From Candidatus Methylomirabilota bacterium (GTDB taxonomy: Bacteria > Methylomirabilota > Methylomirabilia > Methylomirabilales > Methylomirabilaceae), in NCBI GenBank assembly GCA_003105305.1, contig PQAQ01000067.1, positions 23,255-35,628 of the forward strand: 12,374 nt of DNA, given 5' to 3'. The notes beneath the pieces are model-generated. The model saw only the letters and a list, made by a program, of their open reading frames with translations, was not told the origin of the DNA and ran no database searches. The first letter of the stretch is position 1. Each line of letters begins with the position of its first letter. The position numbers were made by a program, and so were the translations under genes. Positions 7,110 to 12,374 of the stretch are shown here, one piece after another.

Positions 7110-7673
7110 TTATGAGACAAATACCCACACCGTACCCCGCCACTGCATGATTCCCCGCTCTGCGGTGACTTTGAGTCCCACCCGAAAGGGGGCCTCGATC
7201 GACTTCCCCACCGGCACTACCGGCTTGCCGTCTTTCCCGATGGCCACAAGGATCACTTGAACTGTGCTATTAGGCTCAATAGTTGTCGGTTGCGTCGAAA
7301 ACCGATCGCGATCTGTTTTTACCCCAATCGCATATGAGATACTGTCAGCCGTAATGAAGATCCCGTTTGTCCACGCGATGCGGATCGTCGAGGTCGTAGG
7401 ATTGGAAATCGTGAGCTGCACCTCGGCGGATCCGGCCTTCGCATGATCGATCTTGAATGGCGCAGGATCCATCCCCTTGGCCGGCTGCACCGTTACTTCA
7501 TGCTTGAGCGGGGACAGCCTGATCGGTGACTTGAACGTTCGGAGCTCCGGTGGGATGAACTGACACCCCGACAGTAACAATAATCCTACCGCTCCCGCAA
7601 TACGGGCAACCCTCAACAACCGGACGTGTTCAGCCGCGGTCGCCACGCTGCCGCCCCTCGATCCTCTCTTCAC
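7110..7673 (-). CDS. Lipoprotein of unknown function
   Basis: The 187-aa product has an arginine-rich N-terminus, a hydrophobic run (AGAVGLLLL) and a good lipobox, LSGC (C37), so it should be a lipid-anchored envelope protein. The mature part is beta-rich, with the pattern VQLTISNPTTSTIRIAWTNGIFI and later IEPNSTVQVILVAI. This looks like an immunoglobulin-like or LEA-type sandwich that modifies neighbouring complexes, but no named family can be assigned. The GTG at 7673 overlaps the TGA of radC (GTGA). An internal GTG at 7646 with GAGGGG upstream would give a signal peptide of more ordinary length and is a real alternative. It is followed by the cytochrome c gene. Confidence 0.75.
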   Translation of the reverse strand: MKRGSRGGSVATAAEHVRLLRVARIAGAVGLLLLSGCQFIPPELRTFKSPIRLSPLKHEVTVQPAKGMDPAPFKIDHAKAGSAEVQLTISNPTTSTIRIAWTNGIFITADSISYAIGVKTDRDRFSTQPTTIEPNSTVQVILVAIGKDGKPVVPVGKSIEAPFRVGLKVTAERGIMQWRGTVWVFVS

Positions 7674-8407
7674 CGCGTCCGATGCCCGTCAAAGGAGCCG
7701 CCATACTGTTCGATCAGCCCTTCGTCGGCGAAGCTATAATACCGGCCATCGCCGATAATCACGTGATCCAGGACACCGATCTTGAGCAGCCGCCCCATTG
7801 ACACCAACTGCTCCGTGAGCGACTTATCTGCTGAACTCGGGCGAGGATTACCCGACGGGTGGTTATGGGCAACGATTAACGCCGCTGCCCGATGCCGATT
7901 CGCAAGATTCACCAGATCCCGAAGGTAGACCGGACTTTCCGTCAGCGATCCTTCCGAGACGATGACGCACTCCAATACCTCGTTATTGCCGTTGAGCAAG
8001 AGCGCCTTAAAGACCTCCTTTGTCAGGCTCTGCATCTGCGGTCGCAGCCATTCGTACACCTCTTTCGAGGAGGTCACGGCCCCCCGCACCTTCTTCTCCT
8101 CCGCCATCAACCGACGGCCCAACTCGAACGCCGCCTTGAGTTGAGCGATCTTCGCCAAGCCCAGCCCCTTCGCCTCCTGCAGCTCTTCTGCGCCCTTGCG
8201 GTCCAACTCGCGCAGGCCACCAGTCCGGTCCAACAAGCTCCTGGCCAGTTCTACCGCGCTCTGGCCGCCGGTCCCCGTGCGCAGCAGGATCGCGAGCAGT
8301 TCCGCTGTCGTGAGCGCGCCCGGGCCAAGCTGAAGCAGCCGCTCCCGTGGCCGCTCTTCGACCGGCCACGCCTTGATTGTCGACGTATATCGTTGCTTGA
8401 GCCCCAT
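7670..8407 (-). CDS. radC: RadC family JAB/MPN-domain protein
   Basis: This is a 245-aa full-length RadC homologue. The N-terminal helix-hairpin-helix part contains RPRERLLQLGPGALTTAELLAILLRTG, then a GLGLAKIAQLKAAFELGRR segment. The C-terminal JAB/MPN domain carries the JAMM metal motif HNHPSGNPRPSSAD preceded by ALIVA. The ATG at 8407 has CGGAG 5 nt upstream and is preferred to the in-frame TTG at 8422. RadC proteins were once named for DNA repair; that role is not established for the family. It is the first gene of the minus-strand run and shares a 4-bp overlap with the lipoprotein gene. Confidence 0.93.
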   Translation of the reverse strand: MGLKQRYTSTIKAWPVEERPRERLLQLGPGALTTAELLAILLRTGTGGQSAVELARSLLDRTGGLRELDRKGAEELQEAKGLGLAKIAQLKAAFELGRRLMAEEKKVRGAVTSSKEVYEWLRPQMQSLTKEVFKALLLNGNNEVLECVIVSEGSLTESPVYLRDLVNLANRHRAAALIVAHNHPSGNPRPSSADKSLTEQLVSMGRLLKIGVLDHVIIGDGRYYSFADEGLIEQYGGSFDGHRTR

Positions 8408-8425
8408 GGCGTCTCCGTTCAACCT

Positions 8426-8455
8426 CTTTTACCCTCTCGCCCCCAACCCTGTCAA
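8426..8455 (-). promoter_or_regulatory. Probable sigma70-type promoter of the radC operon
   Basis: A perfect TTGACA -35 box (8450-8455) is followed after 18 bp by TAAAAG (8426-8431; four of six matches to the -10 consensus). Transcription would start about 13 nt before the radC ATG, leaving room for its CGGAG ribosome site. The 18-bp spacer and imperfect -10 make this a prediction. Confidence 0.5.
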
Positions 8456-8698
8456 GCCAAGGCCTGGTAGTTGCACCGCACTCAGAAGACTGAGGTTGGC
8501 AGTCAAAGCGTCAGGACGACCGTCACAGAGTCGGTGTCCCACGCGATGGGGAGAGGCATGGGCTTCACCGGTCTCCTGTGAGTTTTTGGGGTACGGACAC
8601 TATCCATCATGAACCGGATTCCATCGGTAATTCCGGTCGGCTGACGGTCTCTTTCTCGGGGGCAGGCGTGTTGTCTGGTGTAGAGTTCCGTTAGATGG

Positions 8699-8989
8699 TC
8701 ATGCGACTCCTTCGATCGCCACAATGTCAGTGTTCGCGCTCTGACGGCGCAGACCTCTCGCCTCGCGATACTCCGGCGATTCCAACCACTGCTTCGCGTG
8801 GCCGACATCCGGAAACTCCAGGATCACCAGTCGCGTGGGAGACCAATCGCCTTCAAGGGTTTCCGTTCGACCCCCACGCGCCAGATACTTGCCGCCATAC
8901 ACAGCAAGGGCCGGCGCTGCCGCTTGCTTGTACCGCTCAAAACCGACCGGATCGGTCACCTCAATATCGAGAATTATATAGGCTGGCAT
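8699..8989 (-). CDS. DUF1330 family protein
   Basis: This small 96-aa cytoplasmic protein matches DUF1330, a dimeric ferredoxin-like alpha/beta-barrel family. The start MPAYIILDIEVTDPVGFERYK, the central YGGKYLARGGRTETLEGDW and the end RLVILEFPDVGHAKQWLESPEY are diagnostic. No enzymatic role is established for the family. A purine-rich leader with AAGG 4 nt before the ATG, and GGAG further up, serves as the ribosome site. It stands alone: 221 bp follow the oxidase-like gene upstream, and the next gene downstream (radC) begins 291 bp away. Confidence 0.9.
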   Translation of the reverse strand: MPAYIILDIEVTDPVGFERYKQAAAPALAVYGGKYLARGGRTETLEGDWSPTRLVILEFPDVGHAKQWLESPEYREARGLRRQSANTDIVAIEGVA

Positions 8990-9039
8990 GCTACCTTGTG
9001 TCTCCTCTCAAATAGTGTTCCGAAGGTCTTCCCCTTCTG

Positions 9040-9136
9040 TCATTGCGAGAGAGCCCAGCAACCGAAGCAATCGCACCGCTCTTCGCATTACCAAATACGG
9101 TAAGATTGCCACGCGCCCGTTGGTCGCTCGCAATGA
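9040..9136. repeat. 97-bp imperfect palindromic intergenic repeat
   Basis: The outer arms TCATTGCGAG (9040-9049) and CTCGCAATGA (9127-9136) are perfect reverse complements. The inner arms GCAATC (9067-9072) and GATTGC (9104-9109) share exactly the same centre, position 9088. A further TTACC/GGTAA pair lies in the middle. It resembles the dispersed TCATTGCGAG...GCAATC palindromes found between genes in many bacteria (REP- or MITE-like, non-coding). It occupies nearly half the gap between the oxidase-like gene and the DUF1330 gene. No transposase is nearby. Confidence 0.75.
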
Positions 9137-9210
9137 CGAGCGACCGAGTAGCAGAGGCGCCAGACTGACGTTCATACCCATGGGCACGCTCACCGGCTGT
9201 CGCATACCCG

Positions 9211-9795
9211 TCAGCCAGCGGAAGGCTCGCCTGGAGTTTCAGGCTGTGGGAGCCACGTGATGGCCGGAAGCCCATCAATACTGGTGGCGTTCCTTGTAAG
9301 CTGATACTGCCGGAGGCCATCGGCGCCCTTCCGATCGGACCACTCGATCAGCTCAGATCGATCTCGCTCGAATCGAAACATCGGAACACCAAAGCCGCAC
9401 GACACCGAGATGCGGCGAACCGACATGCGAATAATCGCCCGGTCGGGCGGATAGACCGGAAAGAGCGATCGGAGTTGCCGGTATGCAGCACTCATGGGTT
9501 CCAATACTTCGCCGATACCGTGAAGGCGCACGACCTTCGGTCGTCCCTCCAGCGCGCACAACATGAGAACAATCCGGCCGTTTTCTTTCAGATGTCCGAT
9601 CGTTTCTGTCCCGCTGCCGATGTAATCCAGATACGCGACCTGGCGCGGACCGAGAATCCTCAGTGTATCCAATCCCTTCGGCGATACGTTGACATGGCCG
9701 CTCGCATCGAGCGGGGCCGTGGCCACGAAGAACAGCCGCTGTGCTTCAATGAATGTGCGAAGTCCATCATCGATTTCGTCGTAGACTTTACCCAT
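9211..9795 (-). CDS. Pyridoxamine 5'-phosphate oxidase-like (split-barrel flavin-binding) protein
   Basis: This 194-aa protein matches a well-defined subgroup of the PNPOx-like split-barrel family that begins MGKVYDEIDDGLRTFIEAQRLFFVATAPL. It contains HVNVSPKGLDTLRIL, VAYLDYIGSGTETIGHLKENGRIVLMLCA and, near the end, SIDGLPAI. Relatives bind FMN or a similar flavin; the substrate of this subgroup is unknown. Only the fold, not a vitamin B6 reaction, should be assumed. Its ATG overlaps the stop of mazF by one base (TAATG), and I see no clear ribosome site, so its translation probably depends on the toxin gene. It is thus the distal gene of the MazEF transcript unless it has an internal promoter. 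Confidence 0.88.
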   Translation of the reverse strand: MGKVYDEIDDGLRTFIEAQRLFFVATAPLDASGHVNVSPKGLDTLRILGPRQVAYLDYIGSGTETIGHLKENGRIVLMLCALEGRPKVVRLHGIGEVLEPMSAAYRQLRSLFPVYPPDRAIIRMSVRRISVSCGFGVPMFRFERDRSELIEWSDRKGADGLRQYQLTRNATSIDGLPAITWLPQPETPGEPSAG

Positions 9796-10139
9796 TACCG
9801 ACCCAACACCACATCGATACCAGCCAGGATCAGTTCGAACTTTGTGGCCGGAAGTTTTCCGACCCGTTCCGTGAGGTACGTCTTATCGATGGTCACTAAC
9901 TGCGAGACGTTCGCGACCGATTCCTTGGTGAGCCCGGTCACGCGTGGCAAAAGGATCACGTTGCCGGGTGCGGCCGCCCATTTGAGATTACTGGTCAACG
10001 GAACGCAGACGACGGTTGCGATGCGGCTGCGGTTCAACCCGTCTCCCTGGACCACCACAACGGGACGCCGAACACCGTGGCCGGAGCCGATAGGCGCCGG
10101 AGAATCCGCCCACCAGACCTCGCCCTGCGCAATCACCAC
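9795..10139 (-). CDS. mazF: Type II toxin, MazF/PemK family endoribonuclease
   Basis: The 114-aa protein has the MazF/PemK layout: QGEVWWADSPAP at the N-terminus, the RRPVVVVQ strand with R25, and the VVCVPLTSN strand with T49. R25 and T49 correspond to the catalytic Arg and Thr of the family. MazF toxins cleave mRNA at short sequence sites when free of antitoxin. Two adjacent GTG codons (10139 and 10136) could start it; the second forms a GTGA overlap with the antitoxin stop. In either case translation is coupled to the antitoxin. The PNPOx-like gene follows with a one-base overlap. Confidence 0.92.
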   Translation of the reverse strand: MVIAQGEVWWADSPAPIGSGHGVRRPVVVVQGDGLNRSRIATVVCVPLTSNLKWAAAPGNVILLPRVTGLTKESVANVSQLVTIDKTYLTERVGKLPATKFELILAGIDVVLGR

Positions 10140-10372
10140 TCGTTACGCTCCAGTGTTTCGCGCGACGCCGCAACCGCGAACTCGTCCGCAGCACCCTCCC
10201 CCAGTTCGGCGCACACGCGATCCATCGCCTCGGTGACTTCCTCCGGAGTATGGCGTGCGACGTACTCCCGAAGCGCCTCGCTGAACATCCGACTGCGAGA
10301 CATGTGCGCTCGCTTAGCCAACCGCTCGGCCTGTTTGAAAATCTCATCGGGGACAGATACAGCAGTTTTCAT
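10133..10372 (-). CDS. mazE: Type II antitoxin, MazE-like ribbon-helix-helix protein
   Basis: This is a 79-aa antitoxin. The N-terminal MKTAVSVPDEIFKQAERLAKRAHMSRSRMFSEALREYV is a classical ribbon-helix-helix DNA-binding domain (about residues 1-40). The acidic C-terminal half (EEVTEAMDRVCAELGEG...ERNEW) should wrap and neutralise MazF. The ATG at 10372 begins the conserved strand, so the start is firm. There is no Shine-Dalgarno site. The -10 hexamer lies only 6 nt upstream, predicting a leaderless transcript. It probably autorepresses its own promoter. Confidence 0.9.
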   Translation of the reverse strand: MKTAVSVPDEIFKQAERLAKRAHMSRSRMFSEALREYVARHTPEEVTEAMDRVCAELGEGAADEFAVAASRETLERNEW

Positions 10373-10378
10373 ACCGGA

Positions 10379-10407
10379 AGTATAACCTCAGGTGTCGTCA
10401 GCGTCAA
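10379..10407 (-). promoter_or_regulatory. Promoter of mazEF, predicted leaderless
   Basis: TTGACG (10402-10407) and TATACT (10379-10384) are separated by exactly 17 bp, close to the sigma70 consensus. Only 6 nt separate TATACT from the mazE ATG, so the expected start of transcription is the A of the ATG. A small palindrome ACCT-N-AGGT (10385-10393) directly abuts the -10 box and may be part of the autoregulatory operator. The -35 box starts 9 bp past the higA stop. Confidence 0.75.
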
Positions 10408-10415
10408 GCTGTCCG

Positions 10416-10721
10416 TTAGTGGGCCTCGGCATAGACTCGAACCTCCCGCTCGAGTCTTTTTCCCACTTGGTCCTCTTCCACATCCAGATCGTACTGAGCC
10501 TGCAGTCCAAGCCAGAATTCGGGGGAGGTCTGGAAATACCGGCCGAGTCGCAGGGCGGTATTGGCCGTAATGCCTCTCTTACCCAGGACGATTTCATTGA
10601 TGCGGCGAGGATCGACTCCGATGTCCAACGCCAGACGATGCTGACTCAGACTAAGGGGCTTCAAAAACTCTTCTTCGAGCACCTCACCCGGATGCACCGG
10701 CTCCAGTTTCCTACCAGCCAT
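10416..10721 (-). CDS. higA: Type II antitoxin, HigA family helix-turn-helix protein
   Basis: This 101-aa antitoxin begins with the HigA signature PVHPGEVLEEEFLKPL (about residues 8-23). An XRE-type helix-turn-helix follows (LSLSQHRLALDIGVDPRRINEIVLGKRGI, about 23-51), then the FWLGLQAQYDLD segment typical of HigA/VapI proteins. It should neutralise HigB and repress the operon. AGGAGG (10730-10735) overlaps the higB stop codon and lies 8 nt before the ATG, so, unlike higB, it has a normal ribosome site. Gene order is toxin then antitoxin, as is standard for higBA. Confidence 0.93.
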   Translation of the reverse strand: MAGRKLEPVHPGEVLEEEFLKPLSLSQHRLALDIGVDPRRINEIVLGKRGITANTALRLGRYFQTSPEFWLGLQAQYDLDVEEDQVGKRLEREVRVYAEAH

Positions 10722-10733
10722 AACCCCTACCTC

Positions 10734-11015
10734 CTAATGATAGTCAGCAATCTCAACCTCATAGGCGTCGTCGTCCCGCCATTCAAAGCAGACTCGCCAC
10801 TGGTCATTGACCCGGATCGAGTACTGCCCGGCCCGATCGCCTCTCAACTTCTCAAGCCGATTCCCAGGTGGAGAGCGCAGATCTTGAATTGACTTGGCAT
10901 TGTTGATCATCCTGAGTTTTCGCAGCGCTGCCTGCTGCACTTCCGCGGGGAGCCTCTTGTCAAACTCCCGCAGATAGACGCCTTCGGTCTGCTCGTTCGC
11001 AAAGGATTTGATCAC
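10734..11015 (-). CDS. higB: Type II toxin, HigB/RelE-superfamily mRNA interferase
   Basis: This 93-aa toxin has the HigB pattern: the N-terminal IKSFANEQTEGVYLREFDKRLPAEV, the central DLRSPPGNRLEKLRGDRAGQYSIRVNDQWRVCFEW (about residues 45-79) and the terminal DAYEVEIADYH. Family members cleave mRNA on the ribosome. The start is the GTG at 11015, since the family conservation begins at the following Ile-Lys-Ser-Phe. TATACT lies 6 nt before this GTG and no Shine-Dalgarno site exists, so the transcript is predicted to be leaderless. Confidence 0.92.
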   Translation of the reverse strand: MIKSFANEQTEGVYLREFDKRLPAEVQQAALRKLRMINNAKSIQDLRSPPGNRLEKLRGDRAGQYSIRVNDQWRVCFEWRDDDAYEVEIADYH

Positions 11016-11021
11016 AGAAGA

Positions 11022-11050
11022 AGTATATAGCGTCGTCCGCTAAGCGTCAA
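11022..11050 (-). promoter_or_regulatory. Promoter of higBA, predicted leaderless
   Basis: TTGACG (11045-11050), a 17-bp spacer and TATACT (11022-11027) repeat the architecture of the mazEF promoter. The shared sequence extends to TTGACGCT at the -35 side and TATACTTC at the -10 side. The GTG start codon is 6 nt beyond TATACT, so transcription should begin at, or within a base of, the start codon. Confidence 0.75.
11028..11042. promoter_or_regulatory. Candidate HigA operator palindrome
   Basis: TAGCG-N5-CGCTA is a perfect inverted repeat that occupies the spacer between the -10 and -35 boxes of the higBA promoter. Binding there by HigA would block RNA polymerase. A 9-bp copy of its right side (CGTCCGCTA) recurs at 11132-11140, next to a GGACG/CGTCC palindrome (11125-11136). 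The operator function is inferred. Confidence 0.55.
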
Positions 11051-11151
11051 TCGCCATATACGGGGAAATCTGCTAACGGGGTTACGGGTTCGGCCGGCAG
11101 GCGGAAGCGCGAGCGGGTTCGCATGGACGACCGTCCGCTACCATCGCGCAA

Positions 11152-11847
11152 CTATGGCTTAGTGTAATCTACCCTGAGCGTAAGATCACCTAGCAGAGTC
11201 CAACATTTATCGTTATTTTTTATCAGGCCGTATTCTTCTGTAGAGCCTACAAATACGAAGCCGAAATTCGTTTTTGCCCCACTCGCCCAAGCTTTGACCG
11301 CATCGGTCACATCAACACTGACTTTCGAACCGAGAGGACTTTTAGACAGACCATCCTTATAGAGGTCTCCCAAAATAGTATCAGGTGCCTTTGCGATATC
11401 TACCTCGGGGATGCCGTGCCAATCTTCTTTCGCGAGCAAAAGCTTTGTCGCACATGATTCGATGAATCCTTTGCTTGGTGCCTCTGTGCCGGTTTGAATC
11501 GTATAGTTTAATGTAGCTTTGGTGACCGTCTTGGCTGGAGGCTCGCTCAGCAGACCTACGTTGAATTGCACACCGCCTCGATAGATATGATTATGTATTC
11601 GCGTATTAAAATCGTCGTCATATCCAAAAAAGTGTTCCCAACCCACTACAACACTTTCTGTCCCGCGCTCATAAAGGGCCATTTGAGCGTCTCCCCCAAG
11701 TCCGCCCCTACCCTCGTCTTGGAATTCAAGATGAACGGAACTTCCAACTTTTGTTGGCCCGAAAAGATAGGGACTTCCGCAGCCGCCGAGGAAAAGCACA
11801 AGTGCCCAGCCGAAAAACACCCAGAACCCGCGTATTCTAAGTCGCAT
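11152..11847 (-). CDS. DNRLRE-like domain lipoprotein
   Basis: The 231-aa product starts with a clear lipoprotein signal, MRLRIRGFWVFFGWALVLFLGGC (LGGC lipobox, C23), so it should be anchored in the outer membrane. The mature part follows the DNRLRE/TGF-beta-propeptide-like beta-sandwich pattern found in surface proteins. VHLEFQDEGRGGLGGDAQMALYE is at the beginning (38-60), RGGVQFNV occupies the position of the RALLRFDL strand, and VDVTDAVKAWASGAKTNFGFVFV near the end (178-200) is the most diagnostic part. The ATG at 11847 has AAGGAG 7 nt upstream and is preferred to the ATG at 12096, which reads through the intergenic hairpins. Its base composition is visibly lower in GC (sampled lines 42-47%) than its neighbours. 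Its function is unknown; cell-surface binding is a family-level guess. Confidence 0.75.
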   Translation of the reverse strand: MRLRIRGFWVFFGWALVLFLGGCGSPYLFGPTKVGSSVHLEFQDEGRGGLGGDAQMALYERGTESVVVGWEHFFGYDDDFNTRIHNHIYRGGVQFNVGLLSEPPAKTVTKATLNYTIQTGTEAPSKGFIESCATKLLLAKEDWHGIPEVDIAKAPDTILGDLYKDGLSKSPLGSKVSVDVTDAVKAWASGAKTNFGFVFVGSTEEYGLIKNNDKCWTLLGDLTLRVDYTKP

Positions 11848-11998
11848 GTCAGATCTCCTTGTTTGATGTACCGCACTGCATGAGTGATACTGTGAAGGCG
11901 CTATACCAATGCACACACAGATCATGGTGGTCTTGACGTCCTCACACTCGAGCCGCTCTTGATCTCTACGGAAAACCAGCGCTCGCTCCTGAAAACAC

Positions 11999-12034
11999 AA
12001 CGGCCCTCCAAGGCAAACACCCTGAAGGGCCGTT
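11999..12034 (-). terminator. Probable rho-independent terminator of hppA
   Basis: AACGGCCCT and AGGGCCGTT are perfect 9-bp inverted arms around an 18-nt loop. On the minus strand the hairpin is followed by GTGTTTTC, a short U-rich stretch. It lies 125 nt after the hppA stop. The long loop contains a second small CCCT/AGGG pairing, so alternative folds are possible. Confidence 0.65.
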
Positions 12035-12047
12035 AGACTTATACCGC

Positions 12048-12071
12048 CAGTCAGACGTTCCCGTCTGGCTG
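12048..12071 (-). other. Stable GGAA-tetraloop hairpin in the hppA 3' region
   Basis: The minus-strand RNA would form a 10-bp stem (CAGCCAGACG with CGUCUGACUG, one G-U wobble) closed by GGAA, a GNRA-class tetraloop. It precedes the terminator hairpin by 13 nt and is not followed by a U-tract on that strand. It may protect the hppA 3' end or form part of a compound terminator. Confidence 0.55.
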
Positions 12072-12158
12072 TATATTCTGGTTCCCCTGCTGACAACCAT
12101 TACCGTATCCTCTGTCAGGATGACCGGCAGGAGATTTAGAGCAAAGGCCATCGGTTGG

Positions 12159-12374
12159 TTAGTGCGCGCGGCTGGCCTCCGCTTGCTTGGCTGCCGCGGC
12201 TGGCTCGTCCTCGACGATTGAGCCGCGCTTGCTGAAGACCACCGACATCCCGAGGATGAGCACACACGCCGCAAAAATCAACCCCCGTACGCCCCAACTG
12301 ATCTGGCGAATAGCCAATGGGGCCACCAGGATCGCGACCAAGTTCATGACCTTGATCATCGGGTTGATGGCCGG
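12159..12374 (-). CDS. hppA: C-terminus of membrane pyrophosphatase (proton-pumping)
   Basis: Only the last 71 residues are in the window; the gene continues upstream beyond base 12374. The visible PAINPMIKVMNLVAILVAPLAI is the highly conserved C-terminal signature of membrane-bound H+-translocating pyrophosphatases, which couple PPi hydrolysis to ion pumping. The last transmembrane segment is GLIFAACVLILGMSVVF, followed by a charged tail rich in alanine and glutamate (EDEPAAAAKQAEASRAH) that is longer than in many homologues. Ion specificity (K+-dependent or independent) cannot be judged from this part. The ATG at 12359 is an internal methionine. Two hairpins follow the stop codon. Confidence 0.9.
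   Translation of the reverse strand, partial: PAINPMIKVMNLVAILVAPLAIRQISWGVRGLIFAACVLILGMSVVFSKRGSIVEDEPAAAAKQAEASRAH

Larger units (their letters stand above)
11848..12158. other. 311-bp intergenic region between hppA and the lipoprotein gene
   Basis: No gene fits here on either strand. The right half holds two hairpins (11999-12034 and 12048-12071) just beyond the hppA stop. The left half should contain the promoter of the lipoprotein gene, but I see no convincing -35/-10 pair, only its AAGGAG ribosome site at 11855-11860. Confidence 0.6.

Noticed and set aside
8613..8637. ACCGGA/TCCGGT inverted repeat as a terminator of the DUF1330 gene
   Set aside because: The arms are only 6 bp, the loop is 13 nt and no U-tract follows on the minus strand.
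8503..8808. Minus-strand open frame between DUF1330 and radC
   Set aside because: The upper half overlaps DUF1330 in another frame and the lower part (from an ATG near 8610) encodes only about 35 residues without a ribosome site or known motif.
9475..10236. 253-codon open frame on the plus strand
   Set aside because: It runs antisense through the PNPOx-like, mazF and mazE genes, all strongly supported; it is a shadow of a high-GC region.
10392..10892. 166-codon open frame on the plus strand
   Set aside because: It is antisense to higA and higB, which match their families from end to end.
11848..12096. N-terminal extension of the lipoprotein gene to the ATG at 12096
   Set aside because: It would place 83 residues before an ideal lipoprotein signal and read through a terminator hairpin, while ATG 11847 has a strong AAGGAG site.

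Overview
The window reads as a dense, roughly 60% GC chromosomal segment of a Gram-negative bacterium. It carries lipoproteins with lipoboxes, a secreted c-type cytochrome, a NagZ-type muropeptide glycosidase and the C-terminus of a membrane pyrophosphatase. The gene mix fits an environmental respiratory bacterium, and something like the NC10 (Methylomirabilota) group is my best guess, but this is a low-confidence inference. No rRNA, tRNA, CRISPR array or intact insertion sequence was seen.

Left part, plus strand (1-3212): a 5'-truncated SIS-domain sugar-phosphate protein, a D-aminoacylase/N-acyl-D-amino-acid deacylase amidohydrolase, and a class-I glutamine-amidotransferase-like peptidase C26 (gamma-glutamyl hydrolase family). 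The gap before the amidohydrolase (703-854) contains a heptameric, G-rich-on-minus-strand repeat block with a perfect 10-bp inverted repeat and a strong G-quadruplex signature.

Middle, minus strand (8407 down to 3217): one tightly packed run of genes, radC, a lipoprotein, a monohaem cytochrome c, a SAM methyltransferase, a secreted or membrane-anchored protein of unknown function, nagZ, and an M48-like lipoprotein whose HExxH glutamate is replaced by serine. It ends 4 bp from the end of the convergent plus-strand operon. The SIS, deacylase, C26 and NagZ genes together suggest peptidoglycan-fragment or amino-sugar salvage; that is inference from context.

Right part, minus strand (11050 down to 8699): two type II toxin-antitoxin modules in tandem, HigB-HigA (toxin first) and then MazE-MazF (antitoxin first). 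A pyridoxamine-phosphate-oxidase-like gene overlaps mazF by one base, and a near-symmetrical 97-bp palindromic repeat and a DUF1330 gene follow. Both TA modules have the same core promoter (TTGACG, 17 bp, TATACT) placed exactly 6 nt before the start codon, which predicts leaderless mRNAs. This is the most interesting signal in the window.

Far right, minus strand: a lower-GC DNRLRE-like lipoprotein gene (11152-11847), a 311-bp gap holding two hairpins (one a likely terminator), and the C-terminal end of hppA running off the window. The 291-bp gap 8408-8698 holds a likely radC promoter and otherwise nothing I can name. The 221-bp gap 8990-9210 is largely the palindromic repeat.
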